DNA of 12,331 nucleotides. It comes from Hydrogenophaga sp. Lineage in GTDB: Bacteria; Pseudomonadota; Gammaproteobacteria; Burkholderiales; Burkholderiaceae. The DNA is taken from positions 1 to 12,331 of the forward strand of contig JALOSH010000047.1 of assembly GCA_025458545.1 (NCBI GenBank). Reading direction: 5' to 3'. Under the pieces are notes generated by a model. It was given only the letters and a program-made list of their open reading frames with translations. It did no database searches and was not told the origin of the DNA. Shown piece after piece: positions 1 through 6,574 of the stretch. A program made the translations under genes and the position numbers. Each line of letters begins with the position of its first letter. Within the stretch, counting starts at the first letter, position 1.

Positions 1-1248
1 GAGCTGCTGCGGGCCGCGCTGCTGCCCGAGCCGGCCGCGCTGGTGCGCGACGGCGGCGTCATCAACGACGGTTTCGACGCCGACCTCGACGAGCTGCGCG
101 GCATCCAGACCAACTGCGACGGGTTTCTCATCGACCTCGAAACCCGGGAGCGCGCCCGCACCGGCATCGCCAACCTGCGGGTGCAGTTCAACAAGGTGCA
201 CGGTTTCTACATCGAGGTCACGCAGGGCCAGGTGGACAAGGTGCCGGACGACTACCGCCGCCGCCAGACGCTGAAGAATGCCGAGCGCTTCATCACGCCC
301 GAACTCAAGGCCTTTGAAGACGGCGCGCGAGAAGTTCTTGTTTGAGCAATTGCTCGATCAACTGCAAGCGTTCATCGACCCGCTGACCCGCCTGGCGCGC
401 GCGCTGGCCGCGCTGGACGCGCTGTGCGCCCTGACCGAGCGTTCGCTCACGCTCAACTGGGTCGCGCCGCAGTTCGTGGCCGAGCCCTGCATCGAGATCC
501 GCGCTGGACGCCACCCGGTGGTGGAAGCGCGGCTCAACGAAACCACAGGTGGCAGCTTCATCGCCAACGACACGGTGATGGGTCCAAAGCAGCGCATGCA
601 GGTCATCACCGGCCCCAACATGGGCGGCAAGAGCACCTACATGCGCCAGGTGGCGGTGATCGCGCTGCTCGCCAGCATGGGCAGCCACGTGCCGGCCCAG
701 GCCTGCCGCCTCGGCCCGATCGACGCCATCCACACCCGCATCGGCGCCGCCGACGACCTGGCCAACGCGCAGTCCACCTTCATGGTCGAGATGACCGAGG
801 CCGCACAGATCCTGAACGCAGCAACCCCGCAAAGTCTGGTGCTGATGGACGAGATCGGCCGCGGCACCTCCACCTTCGACGGCCTCGCGCTGGCCCTGCG
901 GTGAATGTGCACGTGAGCGCGGTCGAAGGCGGGGGCAAGGGTGGCATCGTGTTTTTGCACCAGATCGAGCCCGGCCCGGCCAGCCGCAGTTATGGCTTGC
1001 AAGTCGCTAGACTGGCCGGTGTGCCCGCCTCGGTGGTGCAGCACGCGCGCCATGCACTGTCCGCGCTGGAAAGCCAGAGCGAACAGAGCCGCCACCAGGT
1101 CGACCTGTTTGCACCACCGCCGCCGAGCGCCGAACCCGAAACCCATCCCTTGCAGAGCGCGTTGCAGGCCATCGACCCCGACACCCTGAGCCCGCGCGAA
1201 GCGCTGGACCAGCTCTACCAACTCAAAAAACTCAGCCAACAACAATGA
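1..1248 (+). pseudogene. mutS: mutS, DNA mismatch repair ATPase, 5'-truncated by window edge and broken by two frameshifting deletions
   Basis: MutS recognises mismatches and recruits MutL. Bases 1-321 in frame 1 give the core/clamp region (the [15 protein letters not shown] stretch). Frame 1 then hits TGA at 343-345. The protein continues in frame 2 from about base 322 and carries Walker A (GPNMGGKST, 611-637), the [14 protein letters not shown] segment and Walker B ([10 protein letters not shown], from 836), then hits TGA at 902-904. It resumes in frame 1 at about 898 ([12 protein letters not shown]) and runs through the helix-turn-helix dimer region to the true stop at 1246-1248. Compared with E. 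coli MutS as I recall it, about 10 residues are missing at the first shift and about 34 at the second, including the ATHYFEL switch region needed for ATPase function. The lost lengths fit 3n+2 and 3n+1 bases, so the frame is restored overall but both stops remain. No full-length protein is expected. An assembly error is the main alternative. The 5' end lies outside the window. Confidence 0.93.
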
Positions 1249-2105
1249 CTTATTGCGTCGCCGTCAAGCTCAACGCCGGGCTTGTGTTTTTGTCCGACTC
1301 GCGCACCAACGCGGGCCTGGACCAGATCAGCACCTTCCGCAAGATGATCGTCTACGAGAAGCCGGGCGAGCGCTTCATGTGCCTGCTGTCGGCCGGCAAC
1401 CTGAGCATCTCGCAGTCCATCCGCGAGATCCTGCAGGTCGAACAGATCGTGGACCACGACGGCGGCGAACCGATCACGATCTGGAACGCCAGGAGCATGT
1501 TCGACGCCACCCGCGTGCTGGGCGCGGCGGTGCGCCATGTGTACGACCGCGACGGCGAGTCGCTCAAGCGCGCTGGCGTGGACTTCAATGTGTCGATGAT
1601 CTTCGGCGGCCAGATTGAAGGTGAAGGCATGCGGCTGTTCCAGGTCTATTCGGCCGGCAACTTCATCGAGGCCACGGCCGAGACGCCGTTCTTCCAGATC
1701 GGCGAATCGAAGTACGGCAAGCCGGTGCTGGACCGCGTGATCACGCCCGCCACACCGCTGGACGAAGCGGCCAAGTGCGTGCTGGTGTCGATGGACAGCA
1801 CCCTCAAGTCCAACCTCTCGGTGGGCCTGCCGCTGGACATGGCGGTCTACGAGGCCAACCAGCTGCAGACCGACCGCATCACCTGCATCGACGAAAACAA
1901 CCCGTACTTCCGCATGGTGCACAGCACCTGGGGCCAAAAGCTGCGCGAGGTGTTCGACAGCATCGAAGACCCGACCTGGGACGGCAGCCACACCGAGGTG
2001 CCGCTGATTTGCGACAGCAGCCACACCGAGGTGCCGCTGATTTGCGACAGCGCCCGCAGCCAGCCGCTGAAAAAGATCACCAACGCCAAAGAGAAGTTGA
2101 TTTAA
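1245..2105 (+). CDS. Anbu-type proteasome-like peptidase (Ntn hydrolase, T1 family)
   Basis: This is a 286-residue ancestral-beta-subunit (Anbu) homologue, a cytoplasmic self-compartmentalising threonine peptidase relative whose physiological substrate is poorly known. The N terminus is Met-Thr-Tyr-Cys. Removing Met exposes Thr as the nucleophile, and Asp18 (in SDSRT) and Lys33 (in FRKM) sit where beta-type proteasome subunits have Asp17 and Lys33. Family-like blocks follow: [37 protein letters not shown] and NPYF. The ATG overlaps the mutS stop as ATGA, which suggests translational coupling, and no clear Shine-Dalgarno is visible. The core ends near PTW (about residue 246). The tail contains [11 protein letters not shown] twice in tandem, an exact DNA duplication. 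The usual Anbu partners (alpha-E, ATP-grasp and transglutaminase-like proteins) are not next to it here. Family assignment is firm, function less so. Confidence 0.92.
   Translation: MTYCVAVKLNAGLVFLSDSRTNAGLDQISTFRKMIVYEKPGERFMCLLSAGNLSISQSIREILQVEQIVDHDGGEPITIWNARSMFDATRVLGAAVRHVYDRDGESLKRAGVDFNVSMIFGGQIEGEGMRLFQVYSAGNFIEATAETPFFQIGESKYGKPVLDRVITPATPLDEAAKCVLVSMDSTLKSNLSVGLPLDMAVYEANQLQTDRITCIDENNPYFRMVHSTWGQKLREVFDSIEDPTWDGSHTEVPLICDSSHTEVPLICDSARSQPLKKITNAKEKLI
1984..2051 (+). repeat. Exact 33-bp tandem duplication inside the Anbu C-terminal tail
   Basis: Bases 1984-2018 are identical to 2017-2051, a 35-base match at an offset of 33. It duplicates 11 residues ([11 protein letters not shown]) in frame, beyond the conserved catalytic core. 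Perfect identity, including third positions, implies a very recent event or an assembly duplication. Confidence 0.95.
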
Positions 2106-2184
2106 CCCCCCGCGCCGCCTACGGCGTCACCCCCCAGGGGGCGACACTGGCCGTCCGGCGAAGCCGGCCCGGCGGTGTCCTGGG
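2106..2184. repeat. GC-rich intergenic palindromic repeat of the kind scattered in Comamonadaceae genomes
   Basis: Directly after the Anbu stop there is a run of nested inverted repeats. CCCCC-A-GGGGG lies at 2131-2141. CCGGC/GCCGG (2155-2159 and 2163-2167) closes a GAA loop. GACAC (2143-2147) pairs with GTGTC (2175-2179), with CCCAG (2133-2137) and CTGGG (2180-2184) outside it. I recognise this arrangement from intergenic regions of Comamonadaceae, where many similar copies occur. That is memory, not a search. It may help terminate mutS-Anbu transcription, but there is no T tract. Bases 2185-2229 hold nothing else I can identify. Confidence 0.7.
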
Positions 2185-2229
2185 TTGGACACTTCGCGCC
2201 GACTGGCCTGCACTCAACACATCGCCCAA

Positions 2230-3018
2230 ATGTCTTTAATCGTCTTCTCGCACGCCAACAGCTTCCCGGCCAGCACCTACGGCGTGCTGTTCAAGTCGCT
2301 GCGTGCGCGGGGCTTTTCGGTGCGGGCGGTGGAAAAGTTTGGACATGATCCCAAGTACCCGGTCACCAGCAACTGGCCGCACCTGGTGCAGCAGCTGGCC
2401 GATTTCGCCGCGCCCGAGATCGAGCGCCACGGCCAGGGCGCCTGGCTGGTGGTCAAGGGCGTGTTGCTGATCGATTCGCCGGTGCTGGGCGGCTGGCGTG
2501 CCCGCGCGCTGGAACTCGCCAAACGCACCCAGCTGGTGGGTTCGATCTCGCCCGGCAAGGTCAGCCGCCAACGCCGCAACACCTGGCCCGATGCCCAGGC
2601 CGCCTTTGACCACTTTGCCCACAAAAGGGCCTTTGCCCGCTGGGACCCGCAGGTGCTGCGCGACTACATCGCCCACGGGACACAAGACGCGCCCAGCGCT
2701 CAGGGCACACGCCGGGTGCTCGCGTTCAACCGCGAGGTGGAAACCGCCATCTACAACACCCTGCCGCACAACCTGGACCGTCTGCTGCGCCGCCATCCGC
2801 TGGCCTGCCCGACCGCCTTCATCGGAGGCACCGACTCGTCGGAGATGAAACAGGTCGGCATGTCCATGACCCACAAACTCGTGGGCAAAGACCATCCCGG
2901 GCGTTTGTGCATGGTCGAAGGCAGCCACCTGTTTCCCATGGAGCGCCCACAAGAAACCGCTGCCGCGATTGAGGCCGCCCTCAAGGCCCTGCACAATGGT
3001 GGCGCCGGTAACGGCTGA
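2230..3018 (+). CDS. Alpha/beta hydrolase lacking the nucleophile-elbow segment; probably inactive
   Basis: This 262-residue protein starts MSLIVFSHANSFPASTY, the usual beginning of a proteobacterial alpha/beta hydrolase family (intact members about 280 residues by memory). I chose the ATG at 2230 for that reason; an in-frame ATG at 2185 lies just after the intergenic repeat. The candidate acid and base are present: Asp202 in IGGTDSSEM and His233 in EGSHLFPMERP. However, the strand that should run LV-G-H-S-x-G-G and continue through the next helix is missing. The sequence goes from GAWLVV straight to KGVLLIDSP near residues 74-76 (bases 2449-2457). About 20 residues appear lost without a frameshift, including the catalytic serine. 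No other Gly-x-Ser-x-Gly motif replaces it. It is either a recent in-frame deletion allele or an assembly error, and could be called a pseudogene. No good Shine-Dalgarno is visible. Confidence 0.82.
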   Translation: MSLIVFSHANSFPASTYGVLFKSLRARGFSVRAVEKFGHDPKYPVTSNWPHLVQQLADFAAPEIERHGQGAWLVVKGVLLIDSPVLGGWRARALELAKRTQLVGSISPGKVSRQRRNTWPDAQAAFDHFAHKRAFARWDPQVLRDYIAHGTQDAPSAQGTRRVLAFNREVETAIYNTLPHNLDRLLRRHPLACPTAFIGGTDSSEMKQVGMSMTHKLVGKDHPGRLCMVEGSHLFPMERPQETAAAIEAALKALHNGGAGNG

Positions 3019-3083
3019 GCGATCACGCAACTGGAACACCCTGGCGCCTCCAACGCCCGAACACTGGCCCCCATGTCCGGCCC

Positions 3084-5024
3084 ATGAGCCACACCGCCCC
3101 CCAACCACGCCTGCTGGCGCGCCTGTGGCAGGCGCTGCTGGAATGGGAGCCCGACACCCAGAGCGCCTGGCGGCGGTTTGGGGTGGCCATCGTGCTCACG
3201 CTGTTGGCGGCCTGGCTGCGCATGGCGCTGGCGCCGGCGGAGTCGGGCGGGCGTTTCATCACCTTGTCGCTGGCGGTCGCGCTGGCAGCGCTGTACGGTG
3301 GCTTCGCCGCCGGCATGCTGAGCACGCTGCTGGGCATGGTGGTGATCAGCTTCTTCATGATCAAGCCCTACGGATCGCTCGCGTTCGACGACCCGGGCGA
3401 AGCCTTCTGGCTCAACCTCTGGCATTTCTTGACCCAGCTGGTGGTGGTGAGCGCCATCTGGATGATGCAGCGCCGAAACCGCCACCTGGTGGCGGCCTCC
3501 GAACTTGCGCAGGCCAGCCAGCAACAGTTCCTGGCCACCTTCGAACACGCGGCTGCGGGCATCTCGCACGTGGCCCTCAACGGCCGCCTGATGCGGGTCA
3601 ACCAGACCTTCTGTCGGATGGTGGGGTACAGCGAGGCCGAACTGCTGCAACTCGATTTCCAGCGGATCACCCATCCGGACGATGTGGAACCGGACGTCAC
3701 CCTGGTCGAGCAGACGCTGGCAGGCCAGCGCTCCAGCTACGCGCTGGAAAAGCGCTACCTGCACAAGGACGGCCACACCGTCTGGGCGCAGCTCACCGTG
3801 GCCCTGGTGCGCCAGGCCGACGGCAGCCCGGACTACTTCATCTCTGTCGTGCAGGACATCTCCAGTGTGAAGGCCACCGAAAACGCGCTGCGCACCAGCC
3901 AGCGCCTGATGCAGCAGGCCCAGACGCTCGCCGGTTTTGCCAGCTGGGAGGCCGACCTTGCCCTGCAACGCATCCGCGCACTGAGCGGCTCTCACCTGCG
4001 CCTGGGCCTGCCGAGCGCCGAGTTCTCGGGCGAAGAACTGCTGGGCCTCACCCACCCGGACGACCAGCAGCGGCTCTGGAGCGAATGGGTGGCCGCCCTG
4101 CAAGGCCTGGCCGAGTACAACTCGGCCTACCGAGCCCGCATCAACGGCGAAGACCGCTGGTTCAGCGTGCGCGCCGAGTTCGAACGCGACGCCAGCGGTC
4201 GCGCGCTGCGTGCCTTTGGCGTCACGCAGGACATCACCCAGCAGACACTGGCCGAGCGCGAGATCATGCGCCTCAACGCCTCGCTGGAGCAGCGCATCCA
4301 GGAGCGCACGCGCGAGCTCAAGGAGGCCTACGACGAACTGGAGAGCTATTCGTACGCGGTGGCGCACGACCTGCGCTCACCGCTGCGCATCATCAACGGC
4401 TTTGCCCAGGCGCTCGAAGAAGACAACCCCACGCTCGGCGACGCCAGCCGCCTGCATGTGGAGCGCATCAAAAGCGCCAGCCGCAAGATGGGCCTGCTGA
4501 TCGATGGCCTGCTGCAGCTCTCGCAGTACGCGCGCGGCGAGGTGCAGCGCTACCCGGTCAACCTGAGTGCCGTGGCCACCCGCCTGCTCGAAGAGCTGGC
4601 CGCCGACGAACCGGACCGCCAGGTCGACTGGAGCGTGGAGGCCGATCTGCAGGTGCTGGCCGACCCGCCGCTGGTCGACGCCCTGCTGCAGAACCTGCTG
4701 CACAACGCCTGGAAATACACCACCGGCACGCCACAGGCTCAGATCCGCTTCTTCGCGCGGGAGGTGGATGGACAGCAACAATTCTGCGTGAGCGACAACG
4801 GCGCGGGCTTTGACATGGCGCGGTCGGACAAGCTGTTCCAGCCGTTTCAGCGCCTGCACCAGCCGCACGAATTCGGCGGGCTGGGCATTGGTCTGGCCAC
4901 CGCGCGGCGCATCGTGCTGCGGCACGGCGGCGCGCTGGGCGCCCAGTCAGCCCCGGGCCAGGGCGCCACCTTCCGCTTCACGCTCTCGGCAGGCCCAGAC
5001 CCAGCCGATAACCGCACAGCCTGA
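3084..5024 (+). CDS. Membrane PAS-PAS sensor histidine kinase (DUF4118-like N terminus), orphan
   Basis: This 646-residue inner-membrane two-component sensor has a KdpD-like DUF4118 membrane region first (roughly residues 30-130, several hydrophobic helices and the FFMIKPYGSLAFDD stretch). Two PAS domains follow (about 147-263 and 283-388; HPDD occurs in both), then a short coiled coil (SLEQRIQERTRELKEAYDELE). The HisKA domain has phospho-acceptor His428 in AHDLRSPLR. The HATPase_c domain has an N box (LLHNAWKYT, Asn541), a G1 box (DNGAGFD, Asp571) and a G2 box (GLGIGLA, 599-605), so it looks active. The dimerisation and ATPase parts resemble phytochrome-type kinases. No response regulator is adjacent, so its partner is unknown. 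It lies 65 bases after the hydrolase and converges on the lipoprotein gene with a 21-base gap. The start was chosen at 3084 because it precedes the membrane domain; the ATG at 3073 is out of frame and stops at once. Confidence 0.93.
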   Translation: MSHTAPQPRLLARLWQALLEWEPDTQSAWRRFGVAIVLTLLAAWLRMALAPAESGGRFITLSLAVALAALYGGFAAGMLSTLLGMVVISFFMIKPYGSLAFDDPGEAFWLNLWHFLTQLVVVSAIWMMQRRNRHLVAASELAQASQQQFLATFEHAAAGISHVALNGRLMRVNQTFCRMVGYSEAELLQLDFQRITHPDDVEPDVTLVEQTLAGQRSSYALEKRYLHKDGHTVWAQLTVALVRQADGSPDYFISVVQDISSVKATENALRTSQRLMQQAQTLAGFASWEADLALQRIRALSGSHLRLGLPSAEFSGEELLGLTHPDDQQRLWSEWVAALQGLAEYNSAYRARINGEDRWFSVRAEFERDASGRALRAFGVTQDITQQTLAEREIMRLNASLEQRIQERTRELKEAYDELESYSYAVAHDLRSPLRIINGFAQALEEDNPTLGDASRLHVERIKSASRKMGLLIDGLLQLSQYARGEVQRYPVNLSAVATRLLEELAADEPDRQVDWSVEADLQVLADPPLVDALLQNLLHNAWKYTTGTPQAQIRFFAREVDGQQQFCVSDNGAGFDMARSDKLFQPFQRLHQPHEFGGLGIGLATARRIVLRHGGALGAQSAPGQGATFRFTLSAGPDPADNRTA

Positions 5025-5045
5025 ACGCCGGTTGCTAGGCGAGGG

Positions 5046-5630
5046 TCAGCGCTGCACCGGGTTGAGCTGCAGCTGCAAACCACCGGGCACCACCGTCAAA
5101 GCCCCGGGCTGGTAGCCCCAGCCTTTGGCGGCCTGTAGGTCTTCGGGCTTGAGGCGGTGCACCACAAAGTCCTTCAACAGGTTTTCCGCCAGCAGGCCAC
5201 CCAGCCGGTTGGCGCGCGAGGCAAAAGCCGGTGGCACACCGGGCACCTCGAAGTCCTCCACCCGCACCTGGCTCAGGCGAACCGTGCCATCGCTGGGCTC
5301 GAAGCGCAGGCCATAGCTCAGGTTCAAAGTGCCCTGGTAGGTGCGCGAACCCAGCAGGCTGGCGCCGATGGAGTAGCCCAGTTCGGTCCCGATGCGGTTT
5401 TCCGCCGGGATCAGGCGCAGCCGGGGCGAAGCCAGCGACACATCGAACAGCTCCAGATAGCGGTTGTTGAACGGGAACTGCCCCGCGATCAACTCCAGCA
5501 GTTTCGCTTGCGATATCCCCACGGTGCGCGGTGCCGGTTGCAGTGCGGCGCAACCGGCGAGCCCCAGGGCGGCGAGCCCGGTGAGCGCGAGCACCGAACG
5601 GCGGTGGATGGCAAACGGCTTGGCGTGCAT
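5046..5630 (-). CDS. DUF1439 (YceB-like) lipoprotein
   Basis: This 194-residue protein has a positively charged N terminus (KPFAIHRR), a hydrophobic core and a lipobox LAGC with Cys27, so it should be lipidated and probably reaches the outer membrane. The mature part (PFNNRYLELFDVSLASPRLRL, IGTELGYSI, GTLNLSYGLRFE, GTVRLSQVRVEDFEV) fits the DUF1439 family, beta-rich periplasmic lipoproteins of unclear function that resemble lipid-binding folds. The ATG at 5630 is preceded by GGGGAG at good spacing. The longer open frame reaching 6107 has no signal-peptide logic, so I rejected that start. It is transcribed divergently from the DUF2306 cluster, with a good -10 hexamer upstream, and converges on the PAS kinase. 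Family call fairly confident; function unknown. Confidence 0.88.
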   Translation of the reverse strand: MHAKPFAIHRRSVLALTGLAALGLAGCAALQPAPRTVGISQAKLLELIAGQFPFNNRYLELFDVSLASPRLRLIPAENRIGTELGYSIGASLLGSRTYQGTLNLSYGLRFEPSDGTVRLSQVRVEDFEVPGVPPAFASRANRLGGLLAENLLKDFVVHRLKPEDLQAAKGWGYQPGALTVVPGGLQLQLNPVQR

Positions 5631-5661
5631 GGGAACTCCCCGGGTGGATCGTGAGACATTC

Positions 5662-5667
5662 ATTGTA
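5662..5667 (-). promoter_or_regulatory. Candidate -10 box for the lipoprotein gene
   Basis: Read on the minus strand this is TACAAT, one base from TATAAT, about 31 bases upstream of the ATG at 5630. No TTGACA-like -35 lies 16-18 bases further upstream. That position is occupied by one copy of a 9-bp direct repeat, which would suit an activator-dependent promoter. Inference from pattern only. Confidence 0.4.
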
Positions 5668-5680
5668 GGAACCGCACGCA

Positions 5681-5710
5681 TTTCGCGCCGCGTGGGCGGC
5701 GTTTCGCGCC
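5681..5710. promoter_or_regulatory. 9-bp direct repeat pair, candidate LytTR-type operator
   Basis: TTTCGCGCC occurs exactly at 5681-5689 and again at 5702-5710. The start-to-start distance is 21 bp (12-bp spacer), which places both copies on the same DNA face. LytTR-domain regulators such as AgrA are known to bind two roughly 9-bp direct repeats about two helical turns apart. The site lies between the divergent lipoprotein and DUF2306 genes. The cluster starting with DUF2306 ends with a LytTR regulator. A chance repeat in GC-rich DNA is possible. Confidence 0.4.
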
Positions 5711-5798
5711 ACCCGGCGCACAGATGGTCGCAAGCCGCTGGTGGCGCGGCGAACCGATGGGCACAGTGCACTCCAGCCGCCACCCACCGGAGCCCACC

Positions 5799-6224
5799 AT
5801 GCAACTCACGCCCGTCATCGCCATCCACCTGAGCGCCGCGCTCGCCGCCCTGGCCGTGGGCCCGGTGGCGCTGTGGGCCCGCCGCGGTCATGCCACCGGG
5901 CGCCCCGCCCGCGCACGGCTGCACCGCGCCGCCGGTTACGCCTGGGTCACCTTCATGCTGGCGAGCGCCGTCTCGGCCCTGTTCATCCGCGACTTCAACC
6001 TCCCCAACATCGGCGGCTACACGCCCATCCACCTGTTTGTGCCGTACACGCTGGGCGCTTTGTTCATCGCGTTCCGCCACCTGCTGAACGGCAACATCGT
6101 CGGTCACCGCAAAGCCATGCTGTCCCTGTACTTCGGCGCCTGCGTGACCGCTGGCGCCTTCACCTTGCTGCCCTCACGCACCCTTGGCCAGCTGGTCTGG
6201 GGCCAGTGGTTCGGCCTGCTCTGA
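5799..6224 (+). CDS. DUF2306 family small integral membrane protein
   Basis: This 141-residue predicted inner-membrane protein has four hydrophobic helices (about 5-27, 44-63, 76-94 and 105-124). It carries family-like features: HLSAALAALAVGPVAL, an R-x-x-H-R-x-x-GY turn after helix 1, FIRDFNLP.IGGYTPIHLF, and H-R-K-A-M before the last helix. It resembles DUF2306 proteins, whose biochemical role is not established. The ATG at 5799 is preceded by CCGGAG at suitable spacing and begins directly at the first helix; an upstream in-frame ATG at 5724 would only add a non-conserved tail. It is the first gene of a plus-strand cluster, with 39 bases to the 2TM gene, and is probably co-transcribed with the kinase and regulator downstream. 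Confidence 0.85.
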   Translation: MQLTPVIAIHLSAALAALAVGPVALWARRGHATGRPARARLHRAAGYAWVTFMLASAVSALFIRDFNLPNIGGYTPIHLFVPYTLGALFIAFRHLLNGNIVGHRKAMLSLYFGACVTAGAFTLLPSRTLGQLVWGQWFGLL

Positions 6225-6263
6225 TCCTACCCACACACCCTTCCATCCATCAAGGAGCCTCAC

Positions 6264-6557
6264 ATGCACACCGACACCCTCACCCGCGCCACCACCCCGC
6301 TGTCACCCGAACTCGAACGCCAGGCCCGCCGCAACGTGGGCATGCGCCTGGGCTGGCTGATCCATGCCACGGTGTTTGTGCTGGTCAATGTGGTCCTGCT
6401 GCTGGCAGACAAACCGGGCGGCTGGCTGGGCCTGCCCACCGGTGGCTGGGTCATCGGCCTGCTGGCCCACGGCGCTGTGGTGTGGCTGCGCCCCACCGGC
6501 GGAGCCATCCGAAACCGCATGCTGGACCAAGAGCGCCAGCGCCTGCAAAACCGCTGA
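6264..6557 (+). CDS. 2TM domain small membrane protein
   Basis: This 97-residue protein has two transmembrane helices (about 28-48 and 59-76) flanked by charged ends. The pattern ELERQARRNVGMRLGWLIHATVFVLVN, then a Gly/Pro turn, then WVIGLLAHGAVVW, fits the bacterial 2TM domain, which is found either alone or fused to LytS-type histidine kinases. A strong Shine-Dalgarno AAGGAG at 6252-6257 sets the ATG at 6264. The LytS-type kinase lies two genes downstream, so this protein may be its membrane accessory. That role is inferred from the family association and the neighbourhood. Confidence 0.85.
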   Translation: MHTDTLTRATTPLSPELERQARRNVGMRLGWLIHATVFVLVNVVLLLADKPGGWLGLPTGGWVIGLLAHGAVVWLRPTGGAIRNRMLDQERQRLQNR

Positions 6558-6574
6558 AACAGAGACCACCTTCC

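Noticed and set aside
321..905. Programmed frameshifting as the explanation for the split mutS
   Set aside because: No slippery heptamer is seen at either junction, and conserved residues are missing there, which recoding would not explain.
1984..2051. Start of a CRISPR or other repeat array
   Set aside because: There are only two directly abutting copies, with no spacers, within a coding frame.
2751..4367. 538-codon open frame antisense to the PAS kinase
   Set aside because: The composition is that of a shadow frame, and the plus strand carries a complete domain series with intact motifs over the same bases.
2969..4813. 614-codon plus-strand frame overlapping the PAS kinase
   Set aside because: It is Pro/Arg/Ala-rich with no recognisable domain, and is out of frame with the kinase.
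5631..6107. Extended start for the DUF1439 lipoprotein up to 6107
   Set aside because: The extension is antisense to the DUF2306 gene and would bury the signal peptide; the ATG at 5630 has its own Shine-Dalgarno.
5741..6574. Long open frame upstream of, and in frame with, the exported hydrolase
   Set aside because: It overlaps two convincing genes in another frame, is rich in Pro/Arg/His as GC-rich shadows are, and the signal peptide begins only at 6575.
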